64,000 nt of DNA from Candidatus Gastranaerophilales bacterium (GTDB lineage Bacteria; Cyanobacteriota; Vampirovibrionia; Gastranaerophilales; Gastranaerophilaceae): contig CALUYD010000005.1 of assembly GCA_944324915.1 (NCBI GenBank), positions 40,512 through 104,511 of the forward strand. Direction: 5' to 3'. A program made the translations under genes and the position numbers. Every line of letters begins with the position of its first letter. The stretch's first letter is position 1. Below the pieces are notes generated by a model. It was not told the origin of the DNA and made no database searches. It was given only the letters and a program-made list of their open reading frames with translations. Below are positions 52,450 to 61,216 of this stretch, piece by piece.

Positions 52450-54076
52450 AATCGCTAAATTCTAATGTCATTGTAAAATAATCATCTATATCTAATTTAA
52501 GGTTGATTTCCATAGCGTTAGCTAATCCCTTAACAATATATAAGCCAAGCCCTGTGCCTCTTGTTGTTCTTGTTAATTCCGAATCAACTCTTATAAATTT
52601 ATCAAATAATTTTTCTTTCATTTTTTCTGAAATTTTTTCGCATTTATTTGAAATTTTCAATGTAGGAATTTGATTTACATTTTTAATTTCAATTTTAATA
52701 GGTTGATTATCAATATTATATTTGATTGCATTATCTATTATGTTTACCAAAATTTGCTCTAGTCTATATGGATCAGAATATACGTAGTTCGTGTCTTTTG
52801 AAAAATCTGTTTCAAATTCTATATTTTCATTTTTTAAATATTCCAAAACTTGAGTTGCCAATTCTGCTAAATCAACTTCTTCTATATTGAATTTTAAACT
52901 GTAACTTTCAAGCTCAGGTATAACAAGCAAATCTTCAACCATTTTAGATAATCTTTGAGCTTGTTGTTTGATAATTTGCAGTGATTGTAATTTCATCTCA
53001 TCATCCACTACAACATCTCGTCTTAATAGTCTTGAAGTATATCCGATAATGCTTGTTAATGGCGTTCTAAATTCATGGCTTGTAGCACTTACTAAATGTT
53101 CTCTAAATTTATTTAATTCTTCAAGTTCTATATTTTTTCTTCTTAAATCTTTGTATGAAACATTGATTTTATTTGCCATATAGTTAAATTCTTTAGCCAG
53201 AAAGACAATTTCATAAGGAGTAAACACTGTTTTTAAAAGGTGAATTTTTTTATCATAGTTACCTTTTGATATTGCAGTAATTCCTTTAAATAATTGCCTT
53301 ACATTGATATAAAGATATGTTGTATATAATCCTACAATTATAAAGATAAATAGCGCTGATAAACACAATGATAATAAAATTCTGCCTCTAGCTTTTACAA
53401 TTGTTTTAGAAGTAATTTTTTGAGTAGTATCAACTACAATAACCCAATTAGGATTATCAATTTTATAATATGCTTTTGGAGTGTTTTTTCTTTTTCCAAA
53501 AATGCCTTCTTTTAAAATTTCTTTTGAGGTTAATTCTGAAAGTATTAAATTTGCACTTTTTTCATCAGCATTTGTTGCTATAAGTTTGTTATCTTCAGAA
53601 TTAAAAATATAAATATGTCTTTGTGATTTTTCACTAAAGAGAACATTTATTATATTAGCTTCAATTTGGCCTGTTAGATAATAATTTTTCTTATCTTCTA
53701 TTGGAGCATAGAGTCTTAATTTAGAATTTTTAATATCAAGCTCATAAGATGGAACTGAAGGTCTTTTAACTACATCTAATGTTTTAAAAAGTTTAGATTT
53801 AGCTTCCATTTCATCAAAATATTGTAGTTTTTCCATAGTATCAGGAATATAGCTAAAACCTGAAGCCATTTGATTTAATTGAGCTTGACTAAAGGCAACG
53901 TAATTTTCTATGGCATTACCTGTGAATTTTGCAATTAAGCTAGCGTTATATGCAAGCTCTTGTCTTATGCTTTGTTGAGAAACATTGTTTATAATTAAAC
54001 CCATAGTTACAAACGGTATTAAAACCGCAAAAACAAGAACTATGATAATTTGCTCTACTATTTTTAATCTTCTCAT
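52439..54076 (-). CDS. Membrane sensor histidine kinase
   Basis: A 545-residue protein: transmembrane helix 1 at residues 8-28, an extracytoplasmic sensor of about 200 residues, helix 2 near 232-254, a HAMP-like linker, HisKA with the phospho-His in SATSHEFRTPLTSIIGY (near 335), and HATPase_c with N-box LVNIIDNAIKYN and G-box GTGLGLYIVKGL. It overlaps the response regulator by four bases, which makes them a two-component pair. The signal is unknown. GTG/ATG choice is not ambiguous: the ATG lies at the RR overlap. Confidence 0.9.
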   Translation of the reverse strand: MRRLKIVEQIIIVLVFAVLIPFVTMGLIINNVSQQSIRQELAYNASLIAKFTGNAIENYVAFSQAQLNQMASGFSYIPDTMEKLQYFDEMEAKSKLFKTLDVVKRPSVPSYELDIKNSKLRLYAPIEDKKNYYLTGQIEANIINVLFSEKSQRHIYIFNSEDNKLIATNADEKSANLILSELTSKEILKEGIFGKRKNTPKAYYKIDNPNWVIVVDTTQKITSKTIVKARGRILLSLCLSALFIFIIVGLYTTYLYINVRQLFKGITAISKGNYDKKIHLLKTVFTPYEIVFLAKEFNYMANKINVSYKDLRRKNIELEELNKFREHLVSATSHEFRTPLTSIIGYTSRLLRRDVVVDDEMKLQSLQIIKQQAQRLSKMVEDLLVIPELESYSLKFNIEEVDLAELATQVLEYLKNENIEFETDFSKDTNYVYSDPYRLEQILVNIIDNAIKYNIDNQPIKIEIKNVNQIPTLKISNKCEKISEKMKEKLFDKFIRVDSELTRTTRGTGLGLYIVKGLANAMEINLKLDIDDYFTMTLEFSDYVK

Positions 54077-54795
54077 TGATTGTCATCCAATAATCCAAAT
54101 GGTGTTAGTTTGTATCCTACATTTACTATTGTATGAAGATATTTTGGCTCTCTTGTATTTATTTCAATTTTTTGTCTTAATCCGCCAACATGAACTCTAA
54201 CCATTCTAACATCTTCATCTGAACCATATCCCCAGACTTCATCCAATAGTGTTGCTAAAGTAACAGGTGAATTTATATGTTGCATTAAACAATATAAAAT
54301 TTCAAACTCGGTTGGCGTTAATTTTACTTTTTTATCAATAATAACCGCTTCTAAACTATCAGGTAAAATCTCAATATCGCCTGCTCTTAAAACCTCTTTT
54401 GTGTTTTGTTTTTGATTTGATTCGCCGCGTCTTAATAGTGCTCTTATTCTTAATAAAACTTCTTGTATTTCAAAAGGTTTAATTAAATAATCATCAGCAC
54501 CGCAATCAAAACCTTGAGTTTTATCTTCAATTGTTCCTTTTGCTGTTAGCATTAAAATAGGAATGTCGGGTTTTGCTATTCTTATATTTTGGCAAACTTC
54601 ATAACCATTCATTTTAGGCATCATAACATCTAAAAGAATTAAATCATAATTATTTTCAAGAGCTTTTTTTAGCCCTTCTTGCCCATCTGATGCACAATCT
54701 ACAATATATCCGCTTTGAGCAATATCAAAAACTAAAAGTTCTCTAATTTGTTTATCATCATCAACTATTAAAAGTCTTTTATTATTTTTTTGCAT
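54073..54795 (-). CDS. OmpR-family response regulator
   Basis: A 240-residue protein. The receiver domain has the acidic pair VDDDKQ, the phospho-Asp in LILLDVMMPKMNG (near residue 55), LTAKG and the KPF lysine. The winged-helix output domain follows (VKLTPTEFEILYCLMQH, VRVHVGGLRQKI). It is the partner of the following kinase, with ATGA-type overlap. Its start overlaps the NfeD stop by one base. Confidence 0.93.
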   Translation of the reverse strand: MQKNNKRLLIVDDDKQIRELLVFDIAQSGYIVDCASDGQEGLKKALENNYDLILLDVMMPKMNGYEVCQNIRIAKPDIPILMLTAKGTIEDKTQGFDCGADDYLIKPFEIQEVLLRIRALLRRGESNQKQNTKEVLRAGDIEILPDSLEAVIIDKKVKLTPTEFEILYCLMQHINSPVTLATLLDEVWGYGSDEDVRMVRVHVGGLRQKIEINTREPKYLHTIVNVGYKLTPFGLLDDNQ

Positions 54796-55232
54796 TATTT
54801 AGCCACCTTAACATTCATTATCATATTTTCTTTAGATACTATTTCAACTTTGTTTCCGGCTTTTATTTCTTTATCATCTATGCTTTTTGCACTCCATAAT
54901 TGATTGTTGTATTCAATACATCCAAGTCCATCTATGGATAAGGTTTTTCCAATATCTTTTTTAACTATTGCAATTTTGCCTATAAAATCATCAAGTGATT
55001 TAGCTTTTTTTATTTCTTTTTGTTCTTTTTTTAAAGTCATTTTAATAAGAAAATAAAAAAGCATACCAAAGCTCAATAAAGAATATATTTGATACAAGTA
55101 ATTATTTGGAAATTTGAAAGATATAATTGAGCAAAATAAGAAAGTAGATGCCAAAGTTAATTTTATAACACTTGTTTTGGCAAAATCCAAACAAAGAAAT
55201 AATATGCCTAATACCGCCCAAAATATATGCAT
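54795..55232 (-). CDS. NfeD-like membrane protein
   Basis: A 145-residue protein with three hydrophobic helices (residues 1-65) and a C-terminal OB-fold of the NfeD type: IGKIAIVKKDIGKTLSIDGLGCIEYNNQLW, then IKAGNKVEIVS. NfeD proteins work with stomatin-like proteins at the membrane. No stomatin gene is adjacent here. GAGGT precedes the ATG. It leads the kinase-regulator operon. Confidence 0.82.
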   Translation of the reverse strand: MHIFWAVLGILFLCLDFAKTSVIKLTLASTFLFCSIISFKFPNNYLYQIYSLLSFGMLFYFLIKMTLKKEQKEIKKAKSLDDFIGKIAIVKKDIGKTLSIDGLGCIEYNNQLWSAKSIDDKEIKAGNKVEIVSKENMIMNVKVAK

Positions 55233-55286
55233 TTACTCAACCTCATTATGTATATAAATTATAAATATTTAAAAATTTGATGTCAA

Positions 55287-56117
55287 TTAACGGCGTTTTT
55301 TCTTAACGTTATATTTAACAGAACCAACCTTTACAAAATCAATAATGACAATTTCAGGTTTACAATTTAATCTTACGGGAAAACCTGTTGTACCTATACC
55401 TCTTGATACAACCATTTTGTTTGTTGATTTTTTAATTACACCGCTTGCAAATTCAGAACCGTATTTTGATGGAACATATACAGGTTTTGCAAAAGGAATA
55501 ATAAATTGACCGCCGTGGGTGTGACCTGCAAAAATAAGATTTACGTCATTTACTATATCAAAATAAATATCGGGATTATGAGTTATTACTAATCTTGGTT
55601 GCATTGTTTTTCTAAATGCTTTTGAAATTTGGGGTTGTTGTGTTGTTAAGTCAGCTAAGCCTATAATATCAACATATCTGTTTTTTAAAACAATTCTTAT
55701 AGCACTATTATCTAAAACCCTTATGCCGCTATCTTTTAGAGATTGCGCAATTAATTCACCGTCTGTCCACCAATCGTTTTCCCCTAAAACGGCGTAAGTA
55801 GGCGCATTAATTAAACTTAATTTTTGTGCCGTAATTACAGGATTCATAGTGTCTTTAATATTATGACCTCTTGCAAAATCACCGCCTAATAATACAACAT
55901 TAGGGTTTTGCGCATTGGTCATATTTACAATTTTATCAAGTTTTTTATATTCGCGTCTTTTAAGGTGAAAATCACTTAAAAAGGCTACTCTGATACCTTG
56001 CAAACTATTGTCTTCAATTTCATATTTTTTTATTACAAGCGAATTGGGTTCGATAAAAAAACATCGAATTAAAACATAAGCAAAGAATACTATCAGTACC
56101 ATCATTTCCTTTGTCAT
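55287..56117 (-). CDS. YkuE-type metallophosphoesterase
   Basis: A 276-residue protein with an N-terminal anchor helix and the calcineurin-like motif set: FLSDFHLKRREYK, LGGDFARG, VLGENDWW (Glu in place of the usual Asn-His), THNPD and FAGHTHGGQF. Relatives bind two metals and some act on lipid-linked phosphates or UDP-diacylglucosamine. The substrate is unknown. ATG 56117 has AGG at a short distance. Confidence 0.85.
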   Translation of the reverse strand: MTKEMMVLIVFFAYVLIRCFFIEPNSLVIKKYEIEDNSLQGIRVAFLSDFHLKRREYKKLDKIVNMTNAQNPNVVLLGGDFARGHNIKDTMNPVITAQKLSLINAPTYAVLGENDWWTDGELIAQSLKDSGIRVLDNSAIRIVLKNRYVDIIGLADLTTQQPQISKAFRKTMQPRLVITHNPDIYFDIVNDVNLIFAGHTHGGQFIIPFAKPVYVPSKYGSEFASGVIKKSTNKMVVSRGIGTTGFPVRLNCKPEIVIIDFVKVGSVKYNVKKKRR

Positions 56118-56210
56118 AAACCTATTCTAGCACTTATGCAAAATAAAATACATATATGATTTAAAAATCAATAAAATTGCGTATAATTATAAAAAATTAG
56201 GATTTTAAAT

Positions 56211-57452
56211 ATGCAAGAACTACAAAAAAATTTATTTTGCGATTGTGCAATGAATGAAAAAAACCCAAAATGGGAAAACGCCTTAACAAGGTTAGCGCCA
56301 TTATCACATAAGCCGTTTGATATACGTTCGGAATTCGATAGAGATAACAACAGAATTCTACATTGTAGCGCATATAGAAGATTGAAACATAAAACACAAG
56401 TGTTTTTTGCAACAAATAACGATCATGTTTGTACAAGAATAGAACATGTAAACCATGTAGCAAGTATTTCAAAGACTATTTCAACTGCCCTAGGGTTAAA
56501 TGTTTCTCTAGCTGAAGCAATTGCCTTAGGACATGATTTAGGTCATAGCCCTTTTGGTCATCATGGCGAGAGAATAATTGAAAAAATAATGGATGAACAT
56601 GGCTTTGATAAAAAGTTTTGGCATGAGAAAAATTCTTTGCGTTTTATTGATTTAATAGAAACATTGCCTAATTATAGCGGATATAAGGAAAATCTTAATT
56701 TAACTTATGCTGTTCGAGATGGTATTGTTTGCCATTGCGGTGAAGTTAATGAAAACTATTTAAAACCGAGAGATGAATTTATTGATTTAAGATTGATTGA
56801 AAAAGGAAAATATATGCCATACACATACGAAGGTTGTGTGGTTAAAATTTCCGATAAAATCGCTTACTTAGGTCGGGACATTCAAGATGCTTATAACTAC
56901 AAATTTTTTGATAAAGAAGATTTGTTGACGCTAAAGCAATTAGCTCAAGAAGTTATGAAGAAAAAAATCAAATTTAAAGATGTTAATACTTCATCTTTAA
57001 TTCATGAATTTATCGTAAATTTGTGTATGAATTCAACTCCTGAAAAAGGCTTAACTTTTTCAAAAGAACATTATGAGATGATGAATAAAATTAAAAAATT
57101 TAATTATCAAAAAATTTATTCAAATCCTCGTTTTACTCCATTTATGAAGTATGCAAAATTAGTTATAAATGATATTTTTGATTTTCTTTTGGAATATTAC
57201 GACGGATTTAACACGCTACATAAATTATCAAAATATTCTAAATTTTATCCGACTGCCACAAACGATTTTTCTGATTGGCTGATAAAATATTCAAATATTG
57301 ATGAAAAAACTCATAGAATAAGAAAATATAGAAATGTTTTAATATATGATATAGAAAATATTTCTGATTATAAACAAGCAATAATAGATTATATTTCAGG
57401 CATGAGTGATAATTATGCAATTAAAATTTATAAAGAATTAACCGAATTTTAA
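56211..57452 (+). CDS. dgt: dGTPase-like HD-domain triphosphohydrolase
   Basis: A 413-residue HD-domain protein of the dGTPase family: RRLKHKTQVFFATNNDHVCTRIEHVNHVA, then the metal pair in LGHDLGHSPFGHHGE and the later IAYLGRDIQDA. dGTPases remove triphosphate from dGTP or other dNTPs, which affects nucleotide pools and phage defence. The length is typical of the shorter, non-enteric form. Its stop overlaps the converging bioA stop by three bases. TATAAT at 56182-56187 is a likely -10. Confidence 0.88.
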   Translation: MQELQKNLFCDCAMNEKNPKWENALTRLAPLSHKPFDIRSEFDRDNNRILHCSAYRRLKHKTQVFFATNNDHVCTRIEHVNHVASISKTISTALGLNVSLAEAIALGHDLGHSPFGHHGERIIEKIMDEHGFDKKFWHEKNSLRFIDLIETLPNYSGYKENLNLTYAVRDGIVCHCGEVNENYLKPRDEFIDLRLIEKGKYMPYTYEGCVVKISDKIAYLGRDIQDAYNYKFFDKEDLLTLKQLAQEVMKKKIKFKDVNTSSLIHEFIVNLCMNSTPEKGLTFSKEHYEMMNKIKKFNYQKIYSNPRFTPFMKYAKLVINDIFDFLLEYYDGFNTLHKLSKYSKFYPTATNDFSDWLIKYSNIDEKTHRIRKYRNVLIYDIENISDYKQAIIDYISGMSDNYAIKIYKELTEF

Positions 57453-58804
57453 TTGTCTAATATTTCGCATAAACATTCAAATGCAATATTTGTCACATAA
57501 TCCATATCTTTTTTATCAATAATTAATGGCGGATTGAAATATATAACATCTCCTAAAGGTCTTAATAAAACGCCTTTTTGGAGAGCTTTTTTGTATATTT
57601 GATAACCTGTTCTTAATTTAGAATCAAAACTTTCTTTTGTATTTTTGTTTTTAACTATTTCAATAGCATTAATTAAACCAATTGAGCGCACTTCGCCAAT
57701 ATTTTTATGATTTAAAAATTTTTCTTTAATTAAATTATTAAAATATGGAGTAACTTCAGCTAAATGTTTTTGAATTTCGCCTGTTTCTAAAATATCTAAA
57801 ACCCCTAAAGCGCAACTTGCACCCAGAGGGTTTCCTGAATATGTATGAGAGTGCATAAAGGCTTTATGGGTATTATATTCATCATAAAATGCATCATAAA
57901 TTTTATCTGTCGTAATTGCTATTGCCATTGGCATATATCCGCCTGTAAGCCCTTTTGAAACACACATTATATCAGGAGTTATATCAGCGTGATTACATGC
58001 AAACATTTTTCCTGTTCTATAAAATCCTGTTGCTATTTCATCAGCTATAAGATGAACATTATATTTATCGCAAATTTCTCTTAATTTTTTTAGATATAAT
58101 GCAGGATAAATTTTCATGCCTGCACTTCCTTGCAACAAAGGCTCAACTAAGATTGCGGCAGTTTGTGCACCATACTTTTCAAATTGTTTTTCGCAATCAC
58201 AAAAACATTCGCATTGGCAATTATCTCTATTTTTATTAAAAGGGCAACGATAACATTCAGGCGCTTGTATTCTTATAACATCAAGTAAAATCGGTTTATA
58301 TATTTTAGAATATAAATCACAAGCTCCGATTGATAATGCGCCTATTGTTTCACCATGATAAGCATCAGTTAATGCCATAAACCGCTTTTTTTTACTAAAG
58401 CCTGTTTGTTGAAAATATTGAAAACTTAATTTCATTGCCATTTCAATAGCGCTTGAGCCGTTATCTGCAAAATTAAATTTAGCTAAACCTTTCGGCAATA
58501 ATTTTTGTAATCTCATACATAATTCAATAACAGGTTTATGAGAAAAATTTGCAAAAATAACATGTTCTAGTTTATCAGCTTGTTCTTTTAATCTTTTTGA
58601 AATAACAGGATTGCAGTGTCCTAAAAGATTGCACCACCAAGATGAAACAACGTCTTTATATTCTTTGCCGTCTGCATCGTATAGATTTATTCCTTGACCT
58701 TTTTCAATTACAATGGGTGGTAATTGCTCGTAATCTTTCATTTGAGAACAAGGATGCCAAATATATTTTAAGTCTTCTTTTTGCCAATCAATATTCATAT
58801 TCAT
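57449..58804 (-). CDS. bioA: Adenosylmethionine-8-amino-7-oxononanoate aminotransferase
   Basis: A 451-residue class III aminotransferase: IWHPCSQMKDYEQLPPI (typical BioA start), SSWWCNLLGHCNP, NGSSAIEMAMKL, DAYHGETIGALSIG, LIADEIATGFYRTG and the PLP Lys in VSKGLTGG. An insertion near residue 188 holds a Cys cluster (CYRCPFNKNRDNCQCECFCDC), as in Bacillus-type BioA. It makes 7,8-diaminopelargonate in biotin synthesis. No other biotin genes are in the window; it follows a Xer recombinase by 21 bases. Confidence 0.92.
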   Translation of the reverse strand: MNMNIDWQKEDLKYIWHPCSQMKDYEQLPPIVIEKGQGINLYDADGKEYKDVVSSWWCNLLGHCNPVISKRLKEQADKLEHVIFANFSHKPVIELCMRLQKLLPKGLAKFNFADNGSSAIEMAMKLSFQYFQQTGFSKKKRFMALTDAYHGETIGALSIGACDLYSKIYKPILLDVIRIQAPECYRCPFNKNRDNCQCECFCDCEKQFEKYGAQTAAILVEPLLQGSAGMKIYPALYLKKLREICDKYNVHLIADEIATGFYRTGKMFACNHADITPDIMCVSKGLTGGYMPMAIAITTDKIYDAFYDEYNTHKAFMHSHTYSGNPLGASCALGVLDILETGEIQKHLAEVTPYFNNLIKEKFLNHKNIGEVRSIGLINAIEIVKNKNTKESFDSKLRTGYQIYKKALQKGVLLRPLGDVIYFNPPLIIDKKDMDYVTNIAFECLCEILDN

Positions 58805-58825
58805 AAAATTATTTTAGCACTTAAA

Positions 58826-59710
58826 TTATTTGTTAATACTAAAATAAATTTCTCTTAATGTTTTTTTGGAAATATGAGTATACAATTGAGTTGTAACAAT
58901 GCTTGAGTGTCCTAAAAGCTCTTGAACAACTCTTAAATCAGCTCCATTTTCCAATAAATGTGTTGCAAAAGAATGGCGAATTGTATGAGGAGATATATTT
59001 TTATCAATTAAATTGCCAATAGAATGAATTATATTATAGACTTTTTGCCTTGTAATTTTATGTCCTTTATCATCTATAAAAAGATATGGTTTTGAATTGT
59101 ATTTAAGGGCTGTTAGTTCTCTTTTTTTAATATATTCTTTTAGCGTTTTAGAGCAATTTTTTCCGATTGGAACAACTCTTTCTTTTGAACCTTTTCCAAA
59201 AACTTTAATCATATTTTGAGCTAAATCGATATTTTTTAGCTCAAGCTCTGTTAGTTCGCTAACTCTTATTCCTGAACAATATAAAAGCTCTAAAATAGCA
59301 AAATCAAATTTAGATAAATTACTTTTAAGAATTTTATTTAATTCATTTATTGTTAAAACTTTGGGTAATTTTTTTGGTAATTTTGGTGTAGTAATTGAAT
59401 TAGAAGGGTTTGTTTTTAGAATTTTTTTAAAACAAAGGTATCTAAAAAAACCTTTAATTGAAGCAATTTTTCTTGTTATTGTGGATGGATTTATTTCATT
59501 TCTTGCAAGATATTTTGTAAATGATGAAAAATCTTTTCTTTTTAGTTCATCTAAAATAACTTCTTTTTCCAAAGATAAATAATCAAAAAAACCGACTATA
59601 TCGCTTTGATAAGCTAAAATCGTATTTTTAGATAACCCCTTTTCCATTTCAAGATATAAAAGATAATCTGAAATAATTTGTGAAATGCTTTCAATATCCG
59701 TATTTTGCAT
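58826..59710 (-). CDS. Tyrosine recombinase XerC/XerD type
   Basis: A 294-residue recombinase. The N-terminal SAM-like core-binding domain (ISDYLLYLEMEKGLSKNTILAYQSDI) precedes the catalytic domain with Arg in CSGIRVSELTEL, Lys in KGSKERVVPIG, the HTIRHSFATHLL box, the GHSSI His and nucleophile Tyr in TQLYTHI. It resolves chromosome dimers at dif. It is the usual XerCD length and lies in a run of housekeeping genes, so it is not obviously an island integrase. Confidence 0.9.
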   Translation of the reverse strand: MQNTDIESISQIISDYLLYLEMEKGLSKNTILAYQSDIVGFFDYLSLEKEVILDELKRKDFSSFTKYLARNEINPSTITRKIASIKGFFRYLCFKKILKTNPSNSITTPKLPKKLPKVLTINELNKILKSNLSKFDFAILELLYCSGIRVSELTELELKNIDLAQNMIKVFGKGSKERVVPIGKNCSKTLKEYIKKRELTALKYNSKPYLFIDDKGHKITRQKVYNIIHSIGNLIDKNISPHTIRHSFATHLLENGADLRVVQELLGHSSIVTTQLYTHISKKTLREIYFSINK

Positions 59711-59722
59711 AGTTTAATACTA

Positions 59723-60700
59723 TCAGTTTTTATTTGGAAGCACAATAGCAAAGCAAGCACCTTTATCTTTATTGTTTTTTGCTTCTATTTTTCCAAAATG
59801 AGCTGTAATTATTTTATTTGCAATATATAAACCTAATCCTACTCCAATATTTGAATATTTTTTTGAAGCAGTATAGTATTTTGTGAAAATATTATTTATA
59901 TCTTCTTCTTTAATTCCATCACCCTCATCTGACACTGATATAATTATTTCTTTTGAATTTTTTGATAATGTAATAGTTATATTTTTTGAATTTTTGCCGT
60001 AAAATATGGCATTTGAAATTAAATTATTTAGCACTCTTTTAATTAAAAACGAATCCAACGGATAAAAAACATCTGATTTTGAATTAAAAATAATTTGTTT
60101 ATTTTGGATAGTTAAAATGCTTTTATTTTGTTCTATTACTTCTTTAATTAATTTATTTAAATCGGTGTTTTGAATATTTAATTCAAGCTCTTGTTTATCT
60201 AATTTTTGAACATCTAATAAATCAACTATTAAATTTTTTAAATCATTATTAGAAATTTTAAGGTTTTTAATTGCCGATTTTTGAAGTTCATTTAATTCAC
60301 CAAAATTTCCGTTTAAAAATAAATCATAAGTGTTGTCTTGAGCTATAATTGGCACTTTTAGGTCATGAGCTAAACTTGATATAAAATCTTGTTTTATATT
60401 TTGAGATTGTTTTTCTTTTTCAATGTATTCGCTTATCATAATATCTCTATCAAATACGCTTTCTAAAAGTGCATTTGTGTTTTTTGATAATTGAATAGTT
60501 AGTGCGTCAACTCCATCATCACATTTTGTTTTTAAATTGCCGTATCGAGCTGATGTAATCACATTTAAATATTTATAAAGATATTTATTTAATCTGTTAT
60601 ATTTAACGCAAAGATTTGAGTGTTTAATTATTAAAATTAAAGCTAAGCTCACAATTATCAAAATAAAAAATATACTAATTAATGCAATAACAGCACTCAT
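59723..60700 (-). CDS. Sensor histidine kinase
   Basis: A 325-residue kinase: an N-terminal helix (residues 4-26), then a short linker, HisKA with the phospho-His in FISSLAHDLKVPII (near 115), and HATPase_c with LVNDLLDVQ-type N-box region and GVGLGLYIANKI. There is no large external sensor domain. It directly follows the TPR gene (stop TAG then ATG), so they may be coupled. No response regulator is adjacent. Confidence 0.87.
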   Translation of the reverse strand: MSAVIALISIFFILIIVSLALILIIKHSNLCVKYNRLNKYLYKYLNVITSARYGNLKTKCDDGVDALTIQLSKNTNALLESVFDRDIMISEYIEKEKQSQNIKQDFISSLAHDLKVPIIAQDNTYDLFLNGNFGELNELQKSAIKNLKISNNDLKNLIVDLLDVQKLDKQELELNIQNTDLNKLIKEVIEQNKSILTIQNKQIIFNSKSDVFYPLDSFLIKRVLNNLISNAIFYGKNSKNITITLSKNSKEIIISVSDEGDGIKEEDINNIFTKYYTASKKYSNIGVGLGLYIANKIITAHFGKIEAKNNKDKGACFAIVLPNKN

Positions 60701-61090
60701 CTATGCTCCTCTTTCTTTTTTAATTAAATTAAGCGCATCAATTGCACGCTGTTTTTTATCAAGCTCTTTTCTTTTTTCGAAAATGATAAGCGCTTTTGCA
60801 ATGTTAATAAGAGCTTTATCATAATCCTTTATAACATAAAAAGTTACTCCAAGATTAAAATATGCTTTTGCATAAGCCGGATTTAATTTTATTGCAGTGT
60901 TGTAATTTATGATGGCATTTCTATAATCATTAAGTGCAAATTTACACAATCCTTTAAAATAATAAGCATGTTCATCTTTAGGATAAACGCTTAAAAGTTT
61001 ATCTATGTTTAATATTGCTGTTTCAAAATAACAGTGCTTAATTTTATTTTTAATTATCGAATAATATTCTCTAACTACATTTAAGCTCAT
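60701..61090 (-). CDS. TPR-repeat protein
   Basis: A 129-residue protein with three TPR units: HAYYFKGLCKFALNDYRNAIINYNTAIKLNP, AYAKAYFNLGVTFYVIKDYDKALINIAKAL and the first, weaker one before. It is likely a protein-binding scaffold. It is the first gene of a four-gene minus-strand run with the kinase, Xer and bioA. GGTGGA precedes the ATG. Confidence 0.82.
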   Translation of the reverse strand: MSLNVVREYYSIIKNKIKHCYFETAILNIDKLLSVYPKDEHAYYFKGLCKFALNDYRNAIINYNTAIKLNPAYAKAYFNLGVTFYVIKDYDKALINIAKALIIFEKRKELDKKQRAIDALNLIKKERGA

Positions 61091-61216
61091 AATCCACCAA
61101 ATTATATTATATTTTAAAAAATGATTTTAATAAAATCTTTACAAAATAAGTTACAAAAAGCCTAAAATGTTTTTTTGTGTAATAATGTTTCAAGTAGTAT
61201 TTTAAGAGATTTATAG

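Noticed and set aside
58826..59710. Xer recombinase as integrase of the glycan island
   Set aside because: It is 19 kb from the island, in a housekeeping operon, and of normal XerC/D size, so no link to the island is supported.
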